A stretch of DNA of 64,000 bases from Mesobacillus subterraneus (GTDB lineage: Bacteria; Bacillota; Bacilli; Bacillales; Cytobacillaceae), in the NCBI RefSeq assembly GCF_003937825.1, contig NZ_RSFW01000014.1:124001-188000 (forward strand), written 5' to 3'. Positions 50,562-58,738 of this stretch are shown in pieces. The notes under the pieces are model-generated. The model saw nothing but the letters and a program-made list of their open reading frames with translations. It did not search any database and was not told the origin of the DNA. The translations under genes and the position numbers were made by a program. Within the stretch, counting starts at the first letter, position 1. Every line of letters starts with the position of its first letter.

Positions 50562-51760
50562 GCTCTCACCTCCTCTAAACTACTATGTTTTTGATCAAAA
50601 TGATTTTGATTCCACACGGAATTCGTATGGAATGCAACCCATTCAGAAAAAACCTCCTTAAACTTTTCAACAAGTTCAGGATCAAATTGTGTACCTTGAC
50701 CTTCTATTATCCTGTTGTACGCCACTTCGAAAGGCATGGCTGAACGATAGGAGCGGGAGGAAGTCATAGCATCGAAGGCATCCGCAATGGAGACTACTCT
50801 TGCTGAATAAGGAATTTCATCTCCCTTTAATTGTTCAGGATATCCCTTCCCATCCCACCTTTCGTGATGAGATTTTATAATATCAATACTGTCTCCTAAT
50901 ACATTCACCTTAATAATAGCTTCTGCCCCTACTGCTGGATGTGTTTTAATAATCTCGTATTCTTCTTTTGTCAATTTTCCAGGCTTCATAAGTATCGAAT
51001 CCGGGATATTCACTTTTCCTATATCATGTAATAAACACGCATATGTAAAGGAACGCAGTTGGTCTTTTGTAAATCTGCCAGTAGCTTCAGCGAGTGAGTT
51101 TGCATAGTAAGCGACTCTTTCGCTGTGACCCTTGGTATAAGGGTCCTTTAACTCAAGTGTTGCAATTACGCCCTTAACAATTCCAGATAGTTGATTATCA
51201 TAGGATTCTTTAATAGCTTCCACATATCCTTGATATCTCCTTAAAATAATGAACCCTAATAAAGATAGGATTATGACTACTGCTATCGGGAATAAAACTT
51301 CGGTTGTATTAAGTAATAATCCTATGTACGAGTACTTAAAAATAGTTCCTAGTGAAACTGTCCAAAAAAAAGCAGTATTTACGAAAATGGGTGCAAAGAG
51401 AATGAGGAAGACCTCAACGATATTTCCACCGTCATAGCCTACATCATTACCAACGTATATTAGTGAATCATTAAGTATGGTAATTGCTATAAAACCCAGA
51501 AAAAAAATAAACTTAACTGAATAAAGTTTTCCTTTTTTCAACAATAGAAACACACCTGGTAATAACAGTAGGATTAAAAGATGATAATAGTATCTATAGT
51601 TCGAGAAAATCGAAATATCCTGGTGCGTAACATATGTTGGATTTATATAATAGTAGAATATCTCAAAGGAAATGAACAAAATATAAAATAAAGTTACAAA
51701 CCACTTTAACGCTCTTTTTTCCTCATGATACAAAGATGGCTCTTCAAAAGAATTTTGCAT
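50558..51760 (-). CDS. membrane HD-GYP domain phosphodiesterase
   Basis: A 400-residue protein with six or seven N-terminal membrane segments (1-about 180) and a C-terminal HD-GYP domain (about 195-370), which hydrolyses cyclic di-GMP or a related dinucleotide. Catalytic motifs are CLLHDIGKVNIPD and SHHERWDGKGYPEQL, so the HD and GYP signatures are complete. The membrane part is clearly homologous to that of the histidine kinase encoded next upstream (both have HHLL-like segments, LFAPIFV/LFSPMFV and similar spacing). AGAGG precedes the ATG. First gene of the operon HD-GYP - micropeptide - M50. Base composition is more AT-rich than flanking genes. Confidence 0.88.
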   Translation of the reverse strand: MQNSFEEPSLYHEEKRALKWFVTLFYILFISFEIFYYYINPTYVTHQDISIFSNYRYYYHLLILLLLPGVFLLLKKGKLYSVKFIFFLGFIAITILNDSLIYVGNDVGYDGGNIVEVFLILFAPIFVNTAFFWTVSLGTIFKYSYIGLLLNTTEVLFPIAVVIILSLLGFIILRRYQGYVEAIKESYDNQLSGIVKGVIATLELKDPYTKGHSERVAYYANSLAEATGRFTKDQLRSFTYACLLHDIGKVNIPDSILMKPGKLTKEEYEIIKTHPAVGAEAIIKVNVLGDSIDIIKSHHERWDGKGYPEQLKGDEIPYSARVVSIADAFDAMTSSRSYRSAMPFEVAYNRIIEGQGTQFDPELVEKFKEVFSEWVAFHTNSVWNQNHFDQKHSSLEEVRA

Positions 51761-51882
51761 AATAGTACCTCTTTTTCTGTCAATATACCTACGTGTTTTC
51801 CCTTCATATCGCCATTATTCTTGACATATTAATAGTTTTATTGAAATAAGAATAAATTGAGTACATCGACCTATGCATAATC

Positions 51883-51896
51883 GTCGACATTCGACA
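51883..51896 (-). promoter_or_regulatory. two adjacent Spo0A-box-like sites upstream of the HD-GYP gene
   Basis: On the minus strand TGTCGAA (51896-51890) is directly followed by TGTCGAC (51889-51883). The 0A-box consensus is TTTGTCRAA with core TGTCGAA. They lie about 125 bases before the HD-GYP start, in the intergenic space shared with the kinase terminator. Confidence 0.4.
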
Positions 51897-51908
51897 TTTT
51901 TCTCCATT

Positions 51909-51952
51909 ATAAACCAAAAGGACTATTTTATAAAATAGTCCTTTTGGTTTAA
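51909..51952 (-). terminator. palindromic terminator behind the histidine kinase gene
   Basis: Positions 51911-51950 form a perfect 40-bp palindrome (arm AAACCAAAAGGACTATTTTA). Its minus-strand 3' side is T-rich. Both strands could terminate here. Confidence 0.75.
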
Positions 51953-51986
51953 TTATTGATTTGTTTTTCATTATCCAAATATAACT

Positions 51987-53213
51987 TCACCTTACGATAG
52001 GTAAAGTTATATTAACACTTGTTCCTTTATCTAACTGACTCTCAATATTAAATGTACCCTCATGTTCTTCAATAATTTTTTTGGTGACCATCAGGCCTAG
52101 ACCGTTTCCATTTTGCTTGGTTGTATAAAAGGGTTCTCCTAATTTAGCTAGTTTCTCAGGAGGAATTCCACATCCTTCATCCCTTACCGAAATGATAGTT
52201 CGATCACCTTTAACTTCGGAGTCTATTTTCACCATTCCTCCATCCGGCATTGCTTCCATCGCATTTTTAATTAGGTTGATAAATACCTGCTTTATTTGAT
52301 TTTCGTCACATAAAAGTACAGTAGAATTATTAACGTCATACTTGATATTAATTTCTTTTCTTTGAGCATGCGGATTAATAACAGATACAACATACTCGAT
52401 AATCTCCATTAGACTTTTGGGCGTTTTAACAGCCGTATTTGGTCTTCCTAGAATCAACAAGTCATTAACGATAGCGTTGATTCTATCAATTTCATTCAAC
52501 ATAATCGGGTAATACTGTTCATCACCCTTATCCTTTTCTTGCTGTAATTGAGTGAAACCTTTCAAAGAGGATAAAGGGTTTTTAATTTCATGAGCTATTG
52601 CAGTTGCCATCTGGCCAATGACAGCGAGTTTCTCCTTTTCTCTCATATCCTCATACATTAAGGTAATTGCATGTAGATATGATTGGAAACGAGTAAGTAA
52701 AATCCAGGCAATTATTCCAATAAAGAGAATCAAGCCTAGAGCAAAAAGGACTTTAGCAGATTGATAGATCAAACCAACTGTTAGATACTTTAGAGAGAAG
52801 CCCAATGTAATAATCCAAAAGAACCTTTTACTTACAAACATAGGTGAAAATAAAATGAAATATACTTCTAGAACATGTCCACTATTGAACTCTCGATTAG
52901 TACCCCAATAAATTAAAATATTATTGATAGTATCCAATATTATAAAAGCAGCGAAATACATATATTTCACTTTTTCAGGATGCCCTTTTTTAATTATAAA
53001 GATGGCCAAAGGAAGCAGAGCAAACAATAGCAAATGAAAATAGAATCCCAACCCTCCATATGGCAATCCTGTCTTTACATTGTTGAAATATGGATATATA
53101 TAATAAATTGTGAAATCATAAGGAACTAATATTATATAAAAAGTCCATAAAAAGAACTTTACTGCCTTAACTTCTTCATAGATTAAAACGGAATTTTTTT
53201 TAACTGGTTCCAT
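51987..53213 (-). CDS. sensor histidine kinase, KinB-like
   Basis: A 408-residue kinase. The N-terminal 180 residues contain six or seven membrane segments homologous to the HD-GYP sensor downstream. The HisKA phosphoacceptor is ATAIAHEIKNPLSSLKGFTQ (His about 213), followed by an HATPase domain (NLIKNAMEAMPDGG, RDEGCGIPPEKLAKLGEPF, GNGLGLMVTKKIIEEHEG). No response regulator is adjacent; the HEIKNPL box is that of sporulation phosphorelay kinases, so Spo0F may be its partner. Own promoter region with TATAAT at about 53255-53250. AT-rich like the HD-GYP gene. Confidence 0.9.
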   Translation of the reverse strand: MEPVKKNSVLIYEEVKAVKFFLWTFYIILVPYDFTIYYIYPYFNNVKTGLPYGGLGFYFHLLLFALLPLAIFIIKKGHPEKVKYMYFAAFIILDTINNILIYWGTNREFNSGHVLEVYFILFSPMFVSKRFFWIITLGFSLKYLTVGLIYQSAKVLFALGLILFIGIIAWILLTRFQSYLHAITLMYEDMREKEKLAVIGQMATAIAHEIKNPLSSLKGFTQLQQEKDKGDEQYYPIMLNEIDRINAIVNDLLILGRPNTAVKTPKSLMEIIEYVVSVINPHAQRKEINIKYDVNNSTVLLCDENQIKQVFINLIKNAMEAMPDGGMVKIDSEVKGDRTIISVRDEGCGIPPEKLAKLGEPFYTTKQNGNGLGLMVTKKIIEEHEGTFNIESQLDKGTSVNITLPIVR

Positions 53214-53349
53214 AAGGAATCTCCTTGCATTTCACAATTTGATAGCCTTATTATATCAGCAAGTGTCACTTCTTGTTACAATTTGTCTTATTATAGGGTC
53301 GATTTTTCATAAATATTTTTTATAGATAGAAAGGAATTCTTTATATAAC

Positions 53350-53385
53350 AAAAATGGACCAGGCATTTTGTGCCTGGTCCATTGT
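53350..53385 (-). terminator. intrinsic terminator of the SCP2 gene
   Basis: AATGGACCAGGCA / TGCCTGGTCCATT hairpin (53353-53383) with T residues on the minus-strand side. Confidence 0.9.
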
Positions 53386-53742
53386 TTAAGCTGTTCCACT
53401 TAAGTTATATTCATTCAAGATTCCTTCGAGCTTTAGCGCCAGTCCCATGCTGCCCTGTATTTTGAGTTTCCCGGTCATGAAGGCCGCTGTTCCGTTGAGC
53501 TTGCCCATGATCATTTTCTTGAAGTTTTTATCTGTGAGCTTCAGGGTGCAGTTCGGTTCTGCTTCTGTTCCTTCGATGACCCGGGCGATTCCGTCGTTGA
53601 TCTGCAACTGGAATGTGCCGCTATCGTCACCGGTAATCTCATACTGATAGACAACGTTCATGCCTTGAATAGGCTCCGGTTTTTCTGTCATAACCTTTTC
53701 GATTTCCTGCCACACTTCTCTGATCGACTTGTTTTCCAACAC
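53386..53742 (-). CDS. SCP2 sterol-transfer domain protein
   Basis: A 118-residue single-domain protein of the SCP-2 lipid-transfer fold: FQLQINDGIARVIEGTEAEP, LKLTDKNFKKMIMGKLNG, AFMTGKLKIQGSMGLALKLE. It probably binds a lipid or acyl chain. In Bacillaceae such proteins are often encoded near fatty-acid genes, which is not the case here. GTG at 53742 is 6 bases behind AGGGGTG; a TTG 18 bases earlier lacks a site. Monocistronic. Confidence 0.85.
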   Translation of the reverse strand: MLENKSIREVWQEIEKVMTEKPEPIQGMNVVYQYEITGDDSGTFQLQINDGIARVIEGTEAEPNCTLKLTDKNFKKMIMGKLNGTAAFMTGKLKIQGSMGLALKLEGILNEYNLSGTA

Positions 53743-53859
53743 TTGGGACACCCCTATCAATCTAGTTTTCTTTCATCATACCCGACTGAAGTCCCAGAGG
53801 GCAATCCGAAAATGTACGTATTGACTGAAAATTGTCTACATTTATCAGGTTGCTCGATT

Positions 53860-54651
53860 TTAACTGCCCGTACTCGCGAAAGCCTTGAGCCCTCGGTTCC
53901 AGAATGCATAGGCAAGGACACAGCAGACAATCGCAGCTACCGGAGTCCATAGCGCGAATTCCTTGTAGCCGGACTTATCGATAAAATAAGCAGCCGGGTA
54001 GAATGCGGTGAAGCCATATGGAATGATCCATGTCAAAAACATGCGAATTCCTTTGTGATAGATCGTCAGCGGGTATCTGGCAAAGTCGCTCAGGTTGAAA
54101 ACTGCCCAAACAATCGGCAGGCTGTCGATCATCCAGAAGCTGAACGTCGCGAAAAACAGGTTGATCGCCACGAAAATCAATCCGGATGAGATGATCATAA
54201 TGACCAACATCGCGATTTCTGCTGCTCCCCAAACAAGATCAAGCTGTGGAATTGCTGTTCCCAGGATAATCAAGCCGATGATCAGCTGCCCAAAGCCATC
54301 CTGATGCAGTCGGTCAGCTACCACATGGAATAACGGATTGACCGGCCTGATCAGCAATCGATCCAGCTTACCTGGCCGGATATACTGCCAGCCGAGCGTC
54401 CATAAATTATCAAAGAATATCTGGTGGATCGAGCGGCCCGTTGCCGCAATTCCGTAGATGAATAATATCTCATAAAACGACCAGCCATTGATCTGCTCAA
54501 TGTGGTCGAACACCACTTTTACAAAAAAGATCGAAGCAAACTGCTCAAGCATGACGGAGGCGACACCGATCAAAAAGTCGATTCGGTACTCCATCATCAC
54601 CTTCATATGGCTCTTCGCAAACTCCCAATATAATCTTGTATAACGGCGCAT
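53860..54651 (-). CDS. ABC-2 exporter permease (DUF990 type), second subunit
   Basis: A 263-residue membrane protein with six segments of the ABC-2 permease type (ABC2_membrane_6/DUF990). Family features are MEYRIDFLIGVASVMLEQF after the N-terminal helix and GKLDRLLIRPVNPLFHVVAD after segment 2. It forms a heterodimer with the permease of the gene before it, powered by the ATPase of the first gene. AGGAGG precedes the ATG, 11 bases after the preceding stop. Substrate unknown. Confidence 0.85.
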   Translation of the reverse strand: MRRYTRLYWEFAKSHMKVMMEYRIDFLIGVASVMLEQFASIFFVKVVFDHIEQINGWSFYEILFIYGIAATGRSIHQIFFDNLWTLGWQYIRPGKLDRLLIRPVNPLFHVVADRLHQDGFGQLIIGLIILGTAIPQLDLVWGAAEIAMLVIMIISSGLIFVAINLFFATFSFWMIDSLPIVWAVFNLSDFARYPLTIYHKGIRMFLTWIIPYGFTAFYPAAYFIDKSGYKEFALWTPVAAIVCCVLAYAFWNRGLKAFASTGS

Positions 54652-54662
54652 TAAATCGCCTC

Positions 54663-55451
54663 CTATCCTCCAAAAATCGTAATCTGCTTAATCGCCTGCG
54701 ACCAGATGAACCTCACCAATACATATAGCGATACCAGCCAGAAAAGCTGCACACCCAGTGCCATATAAGCTTCCGTTCCGCTGATCAAGCCAGAAAAAAT
54801 TGAAACCGGCAGATAAACCATTGCCTGAAATGGCAGAAATTCCGTAATCGTCCTAAGCCAGTCAGGGAAAAGCGTGATCGGCACCAATGCCCCTGAGAAA
54901 AACGTAATCAGCGATTCCTTCAGCACGCGTACTCCCCAGACATTGACCGTCCAGAACGCCAGCACGCCTACGAGGAAGTCAAAGAATGTTCCAATCCAGA
55001 TGCCCGCGAGCGCACTCACACCGAATAGCAAGATTGTCTCAGGTGACTTCGGGAAGCTTATATCCATGAAGAAGTATGCGATCAAGAGCATCGGGATGGT
55101 CCCCTGAATCAAATACATAATCTTCCCGCCAATATCCACCGCGAACATCTTAAAAATCATATCGTAAGGACGCATCAGCTCTATTGCGACCTGGCCATCC
55201 TTGATGTTTTCCGCCAGTTCGTTTCCGACACCGCCGACAAATCCCTGCAGCAGCATGGCAATCACGATATACGTCAGCATCGTTTCAAGATTGATATTTT
55301 GAATCGTTGTCTGGTTCGCATAAACCGCTTGCCAGAAAAAATAAATAATCAACAGCCTCATGACTGCAGAGGCAGTTCCTGCCCAGTACCACGCTGAATA
55401 CGCCGTGTTTTCCTGCATCCGGCCTTTAGCTATTTGCCAGTACTTTCTCAT
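54663..55451 (-). CDS. ABC-2 exporter permease (DUF990 type), first subunit
   Basis: A 262-residue membrane protein with six segments, homologous in layout to the next gene. It starts MRKYWQIAKGRMQENTAYSA and has ENIKDGQVAIELMRPYDMIF at the conserved cytoplasmic loop. The ATG at 55451 lies 6 bases behind GGGGGAAG; the upstream frame overlaps the ATPase gene and has no site. It overlaps the ATPase end by 26 bases. Part of a three-gene exporter operon. Confidence 0.85.
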   Translation of the reverse strand: MRKYWQIAKGRMQENTAYSAWYWAGTASAVMRLLIIYFFWQAVYANQTTIQNINLETMLTYIVIAMLLQGFVGGVGNELAENIKDGQVAIELMRPYDMIFKMFAVDIGGKIMYLIQGTIPMLLIAYFFMDISFPKSPETILLFGVSALAGIWIGTFFDFLVGVLAFWTVNVWGVRVLKESLITFFSGALVPITLFPDWLRTITEFLPFQAMVYLPVSIFSGLISGTEAYMALGVQLFWLVSLYVLVRFIWSQAIKQITIFGG

Positions 55452-56451
55452 GCTCTTCCCCCTGTTCCTGCTTGTTGTAAAGGTCCTCCACAATCGTTTC
55501 GATCTTAGGATCGGCAATATTCAAATCGCCAATTTCATACATGCTCATCATTTCTGAAATGACGAACGAGCTTTTGACCGCCTCATGATCAAATGACAAG
55601 CTGATTTTCGTCTCTTCTTCGTTCGGCAGCACTTCCACCTGGCCGTTAAGTGCAGAAGGCAGCTCAAATTTTTCTTTGTCTGCCAGTTCAAAATGAATGA
55701 CCCTCTTCTGGCCGAATTGCTTTTTGATTTCATCAAGCCCTCCGTCATACAGAATCGTCCCGCCATCAATAATGATGATCCTGTCGCAGATTTCCTCGAT
55801 GTCCTGCATGTCATGTGTAGTCAGCAACACTGTTGTGCCCCAGCGCTGATTCATTTCTTTAATAAACTTGCGAATCTTTACTTTTACGGCGATATCCAGA
55901 CCGATTGTCGGCTCATCCAGGTAAACAACCTTTGGCCTGTGAAGGAAGGCCGCAGCCAGCTCGCAGCGCATTTTTTGCCCGAGCGATAGCTGTCTGACCG
56001 GGATACCAAGCAACGACTCGAGGTTCAAAACCTCAGTGAACATCTCGATTGTCTCCTGATACTCCTGCTCCGGAATCTCGTAAATATGCTTCAATAGATT
56101 GTAAGACTCACGGACAGGAATATCCCAGAACAGCTGCGTCCTTTGCCCAAAGACCGCCCCGATGTTCACCGCATTCTTTTGGCGATTCTCATAAGGCACC
56201 AGCCCATTCACCGTCACCTTGCCGGACGTCGGTGTCAGGATTCCCGTCAGCATCTTGATCGTCGTCGACTTCCCAGCACCATTCGAACCAATATAACCAA
56301 CCGTCTCACCCTGCTCTATGGTGAAATCAATCCCCTTCACCGCATGCTTCGTCTCATATTTACGGTTAAACAGAGACTTCATCGCTCCCTTGAGACCAGG
56401 ATCCCGTTTAACCAATTTATATTCCTTTTTCAAATTTTCCACTGTAATCAT
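55426..56451 (-). CDS. ABC transporter ATPase of the DUF990-type exporter
   Basis: A 341-residue ATPase: Walker A YIGSNGAGKSTTIKML, Q-loop FGQRTQLFWDIPV, signature LSLGQKMRCELAAAFLHRPK (LSLGQ in place of LSGGQ), Walker B VVYLDEPTIGLD and switch His in LLTTHDMQD. The N-terminal insertion (VKRDPGLKGAMKSLFNRKY) and C-terminal extension (about 235-341) are usual in this exporter class. The ATG at 56451 lies 8 bases behind GGGGAG. First gene of the exporter operon, 42 bases downstream of a terminator behind a micropeptide gene. Confidence 0.9.
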   Translation of the reverse strand: MITVENLKKEYKLVKRDPGLKGAMKSLFNRKYETKHAVKGIDFTIEQGETVGYIGSNGAGKSTTIKMLTGILTPTSGKVTVNGLVPYENRQKNAVNIGAVFGQRTQLFWDIPVRESYNLLKHIYEIPEQEYQETIEMFTEVLNLESLLGIPVRQLSLGQKMRCELAAAFLHRPKVVYLDEPTIGLDIAVKVKIRKFIKEMNQRWGTTVLLTTHDMQDIEEICDRIIIIDGGTILYDGGLDEIKKQFGQKRVIHFELADKEKFELPSALNGQVEVLPNEEETKISLSFDHEAVKSSFVISEMMSMYEIGDLNIADPKIETIVEDLYNKQEQGEEHEKVLANS

Positions 56452-56492
56452 CCATATCACTCCCCAAGAACATACATTCGATTTTTAGGCAC

Positions 56493-56523
56493 AAAAAAAC
56501 CACAGACATCCCAGTCCGTGGTT
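56493..56523 (-). terminator. intrinsic terminator between micropeptide and ABC exporter
   Basis: AACCACGGAC / GTCTGTGGTT stem with TGGGAT loop, followed on the minus strand by TTTTTTT (56499-56493). It ends the short peptide transcript, unless read through into the exporter. Confidence 0.85.
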
Positions 56524-56555
56524 ACGCAGTTATTTTAACATGACAAAAATAAGCG

Positions 56556-56630
56556 CTACTTCACACAATACAGGCAGGTCGAGGGTAAACCATATGAAAT
56601 TGATTTAGTTGCTTGATTACGATCAATCAT
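56556..56630 (-). CDS. 24-residue micropeptide with CLYC motif
   Basis: An ATG ORF eight bases behind AAAGGAGG, in a transcript unit of its own (promoter 56667-56695, terminator 56493-56523). The product begins MIDRNQATKSISYGLPS and ends TCLYCVK. Two cysteines bracket Leu-Tyr, similar in form to CWWC of the 21-residue peptide at 50496. It is followed by an ABC exporter operon. It may be an exported signal or modified peptide, or a leader; no family recognised. Confidence 0.55.
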   Translation of the reverse strand: MIDRNQATKSISYGLPSTCLYCVK

Positions 56631-56666
56631 TTCGACTGCCTCCTTTGGTTATTTCAATACTTTCAT

Positions 56667-56695
56667 ATTGTACCTGATAGGGAAATTTTTGGCAA
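56667..56695 (-). promoter_or_regulatory. SigA promoter of the 24-residue micropeptide gene
   Basis: On the minus strand TTGCCA (56695-56690), 17 bases, TACAAT (56672-56667). Both hexamers are near consensus with ideal spacing; the start codon is 37 bases downstream of the -10. Confidence 0.75.
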
Positions 56696-56707
56696 TAATT
56701 TTTGAAT

Positions 56708-56731
56708 AAAAAAACGGTGCACTCAGGCACC
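56708..56731 (-). terminator. intrinsic terminator overlapping the SulP stop codon
   Basis: GGTGC / GCACC stem (56716-56731) that includes the last codons of the gene, followed on the minus strand by TTTTTTT. Confidence 0.7.
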
Positions 56732-58255
56732 AGTTTTATCATGAAAGAGTGATTTGTATTTAATTAAGTCATCCATTGTATCAAAGTGACCAGCATAACC
56801 GAATTTCTGGAAGATATTCATCTTCCGCAGGATTCCTCCAAGATCTAAATCATTGCCAACAAGGTAAAGGTTCTGTCCGCGTTCCTTTAGCTGATCCCTG
56901 AGCTGGATTAATAGCAGAGCCCCAGAAGCATCCACAATGGTGACTTTTTCTATATCTATAGCGATTTGCCGACTGTCATCCGCGGTGATTGTCCTGGTGA
57001 TCAGCTCAGTCGCACCAAAATACAAGGGACCTTCCAGATTGTAGATTTTAAGATCTTCTTTTATTTCGCTACTAATCTTAAAGCCTTCCTCGCTCATCCG
57101 CTTCATGAAGATCAGCGCACTCATGACAATTCCGACACCAACTGCCACCATCAGGTCGATTGCAACGGTTAAAATCATCGTCACCAGCATGATGGCTGCA
57201 TCGGTACGCGGCTCATCTTTAAGAATTTTAAAGCTGTCATAATCAAACATCGTGATACCAGTCATGATTAAAATTCCGGCAAGCACAGCGAGTGGAATTT
57301 CCTCCGCTAGCGGCCCAAAAACGAGCATGAACAGCAGCAACGCAACACTGTGAACCATTGTCGACAACGCAGTCTGTCCACCACTTCTCAAGTTTACGAC
57401 AGAACGCACTGTAGCGCCGGCACCCGGCATTGCACCAAACAACCCGGCAAGGCTGTTGCCAATCCCCTGGCCAATCAACTCTTTATTGCTCTTGTGCTTG
57501 GTACCTGTCATATTGTCCATGACAACCGATGTTAGCAATGAGTCAATCGAACCCAGAACTGCAATGCTTAATGCTGCCGGGATCAACTGGATGATGACAC
57601 TTAGGTCCGCAATTGGCAACTGGAGTTGAGGCAACCCTTTTGGAATTTCGCCAATCCTTTCAACACTGTCAAAGAAAATAAAATCATTGATGAATGGCAG
57701 TGTAAAGTGGACGGAAGGGACCACTTTTTCCAAAAGAATTACCGCTATTGTACCTAAAATCAGCGCCATCAAGCTTGGTGGGATAATCTTGATCCACTTC
57801 ATTGCAACCAGCATAAAGACAATCGTCAACAGCACGACCAAAAAGCTGCCCGTCACATACTGCAGCTGTCCCATGATAATGATGATGGCGATTCCGTTCA
57901 TGAACCCGCTGACAACCGGTAACGGAATGAACTTCAAATAATTGCCCGCTTTTAAAATCCCGAAGACAATTTGAAAAAGCCCTCCCATGAACGCAGCAAT
58001 GAACGCATACTCCAGCCCCTGGGTCGCAACAATCCCCGTAAAGATAATTGTGATCGGCCCAGTAGGCCCTGTCACCTGCCCCTTAGTCCCGCCAAACAAA
58101 GCCGCAAAAAAACCAGTGATGATGGCACCATACAAACCAATGATGGCTCCATCCGAATTACCCGTCGCCTGCATCCCAAAAGCCAATGCAAGCGGCAGCG
58201 CAACAACCGAAACCGTAATCCCGGCCAGCAACTCACGCTTTAGGGTTTGAAACAT
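56723..58255 (-). CDS. SulP family anion transporter with STAS domain
   Basis: A 510-residue transporter. The membrane part (1-about 390) opens LLAGITVSVVALPLALAFGM and has GTKGQVTGPTGPITIIFTGI, both typical of SulP proteins. The C-terminal STAS domain (about 405-500) is complete: IDIEKVTIVDASGALLLIQL. Substrates of the family are sulfate, bicarbonate or other anions; this one is undetermined. AAGAAGG is a modest ribosome binding site. It is upstream of, and separately transcribed from, the micropeptide gene. Confidence 0.92.
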   Translation of the reverse strand: MFQTLKRELLAGITVSVVALPLALAFGMQATGNSDGAIIGLYGAIITGFFAALFGGTKGQVTGPTGPITIIFTGIVATQGLEYAFIAAFMGGLFQIVFGILKAGNYLKFIPLPVVSGFMNGIAIIIIMGQLQYVTGSFLVVLLTIVFMLVAMKWIKIIPPSLMALILGTIAVILLEKVVPSVHFTLPFINDFIFFDSVERIGEIPKGLPQLQLPIADLSVIIQLIPAALSIAVLGSIDSLLTSVVMDNMTGTKHKSNKELIGQGIGNSLAGLFGAMPGAGATVRSVVNLRSGGQTALSTMVHSVALLLFMLVFGPLAEEIPLAVLAGILIMTGITMFDYDSFKILKDEPRTDAAIMLVTMILTVAIDLMVAVGVGIVMSALIFMKRMSEEGFKISSEIKEDLKIYNLEGPLYFGATELITRTITADDSRQIAIDIEKVTIVDASGALLLIQLRDQLKERGQNLYLVGNDLDLGGILRKMNIFQKFGYAGHFDTMDDLIKYKSLFHDKTGA

Positions 58256-58376
58256 GTGTGATACGCCTTCTTTCTTATTTTATATAAGAAAATTATACGC
58301 CTGTTAAAATGGATTCTGAATATGAAAATAGTAAAAAGAAATGAACTTTTTCGAGGGAGATAATTAGGCTGACTAG

Positions 58377-58668
58377 TCACACAATCTGGAATAGCCAGTG
58401 GGCATTCAAGCAGAAAACCGCTGTATAGGTTAGAGATGCGAATACTGTTAGACCTTTGTCCAAAATTGAACGAGGGACTTTATTAATAATAATAATACAA
58501 GGAATAGGGAAAGAGTAGATTTTGTGATGATGAACAATAAAGGATAATGTCGTAGATTGCATGCATCAGTTGATTTAGTTCGACGATAAAAGTATTTTCG
58601 AGTCCGTAATATGTGAGGGCAGCGTCGAGAAGGTTGAGGATCAATAGATAATAAAAGAGGAAAGTCAT
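58377..58668 (-). pseudogene. degraded DUF5658-type membrane protein gene
   Basis: The start MTFLFYYLLILNLLDAALTY and the following ENTFIVELNQLMHAIYD resemble DUF5658 small membrane proteins. The rest of the family pattern continues in two other frames: YPLLFIITKSTLSLFLVLLL, then SILDKGLTVFASLTYTAVFC up to a stop at 58377. Two frameshifts, near 58540 and 58480, break the gene. No intact copy is in the window. The region 58256-58376 shows nothing else. Confidence 0.55.
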
Positions 58669-58708
58669 TTGAATACACCTCGTTTGAATTTAATGAGCCT
58701 ACAAATTA

Positions 58709-58736
58709 AGGCCTTGAAGTTATCACTTCAGGCCTC
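58709..58736 (-). terminator. intrinsic terminator of the LPNTA protein gene
   Basis: AGGCCTGAAGT / ACTTCAAGGCCT stem (58709-58735) followed on the minus strand by TAATTT. Confidence 0.75.
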
Positions 58737-58738
58737 AA

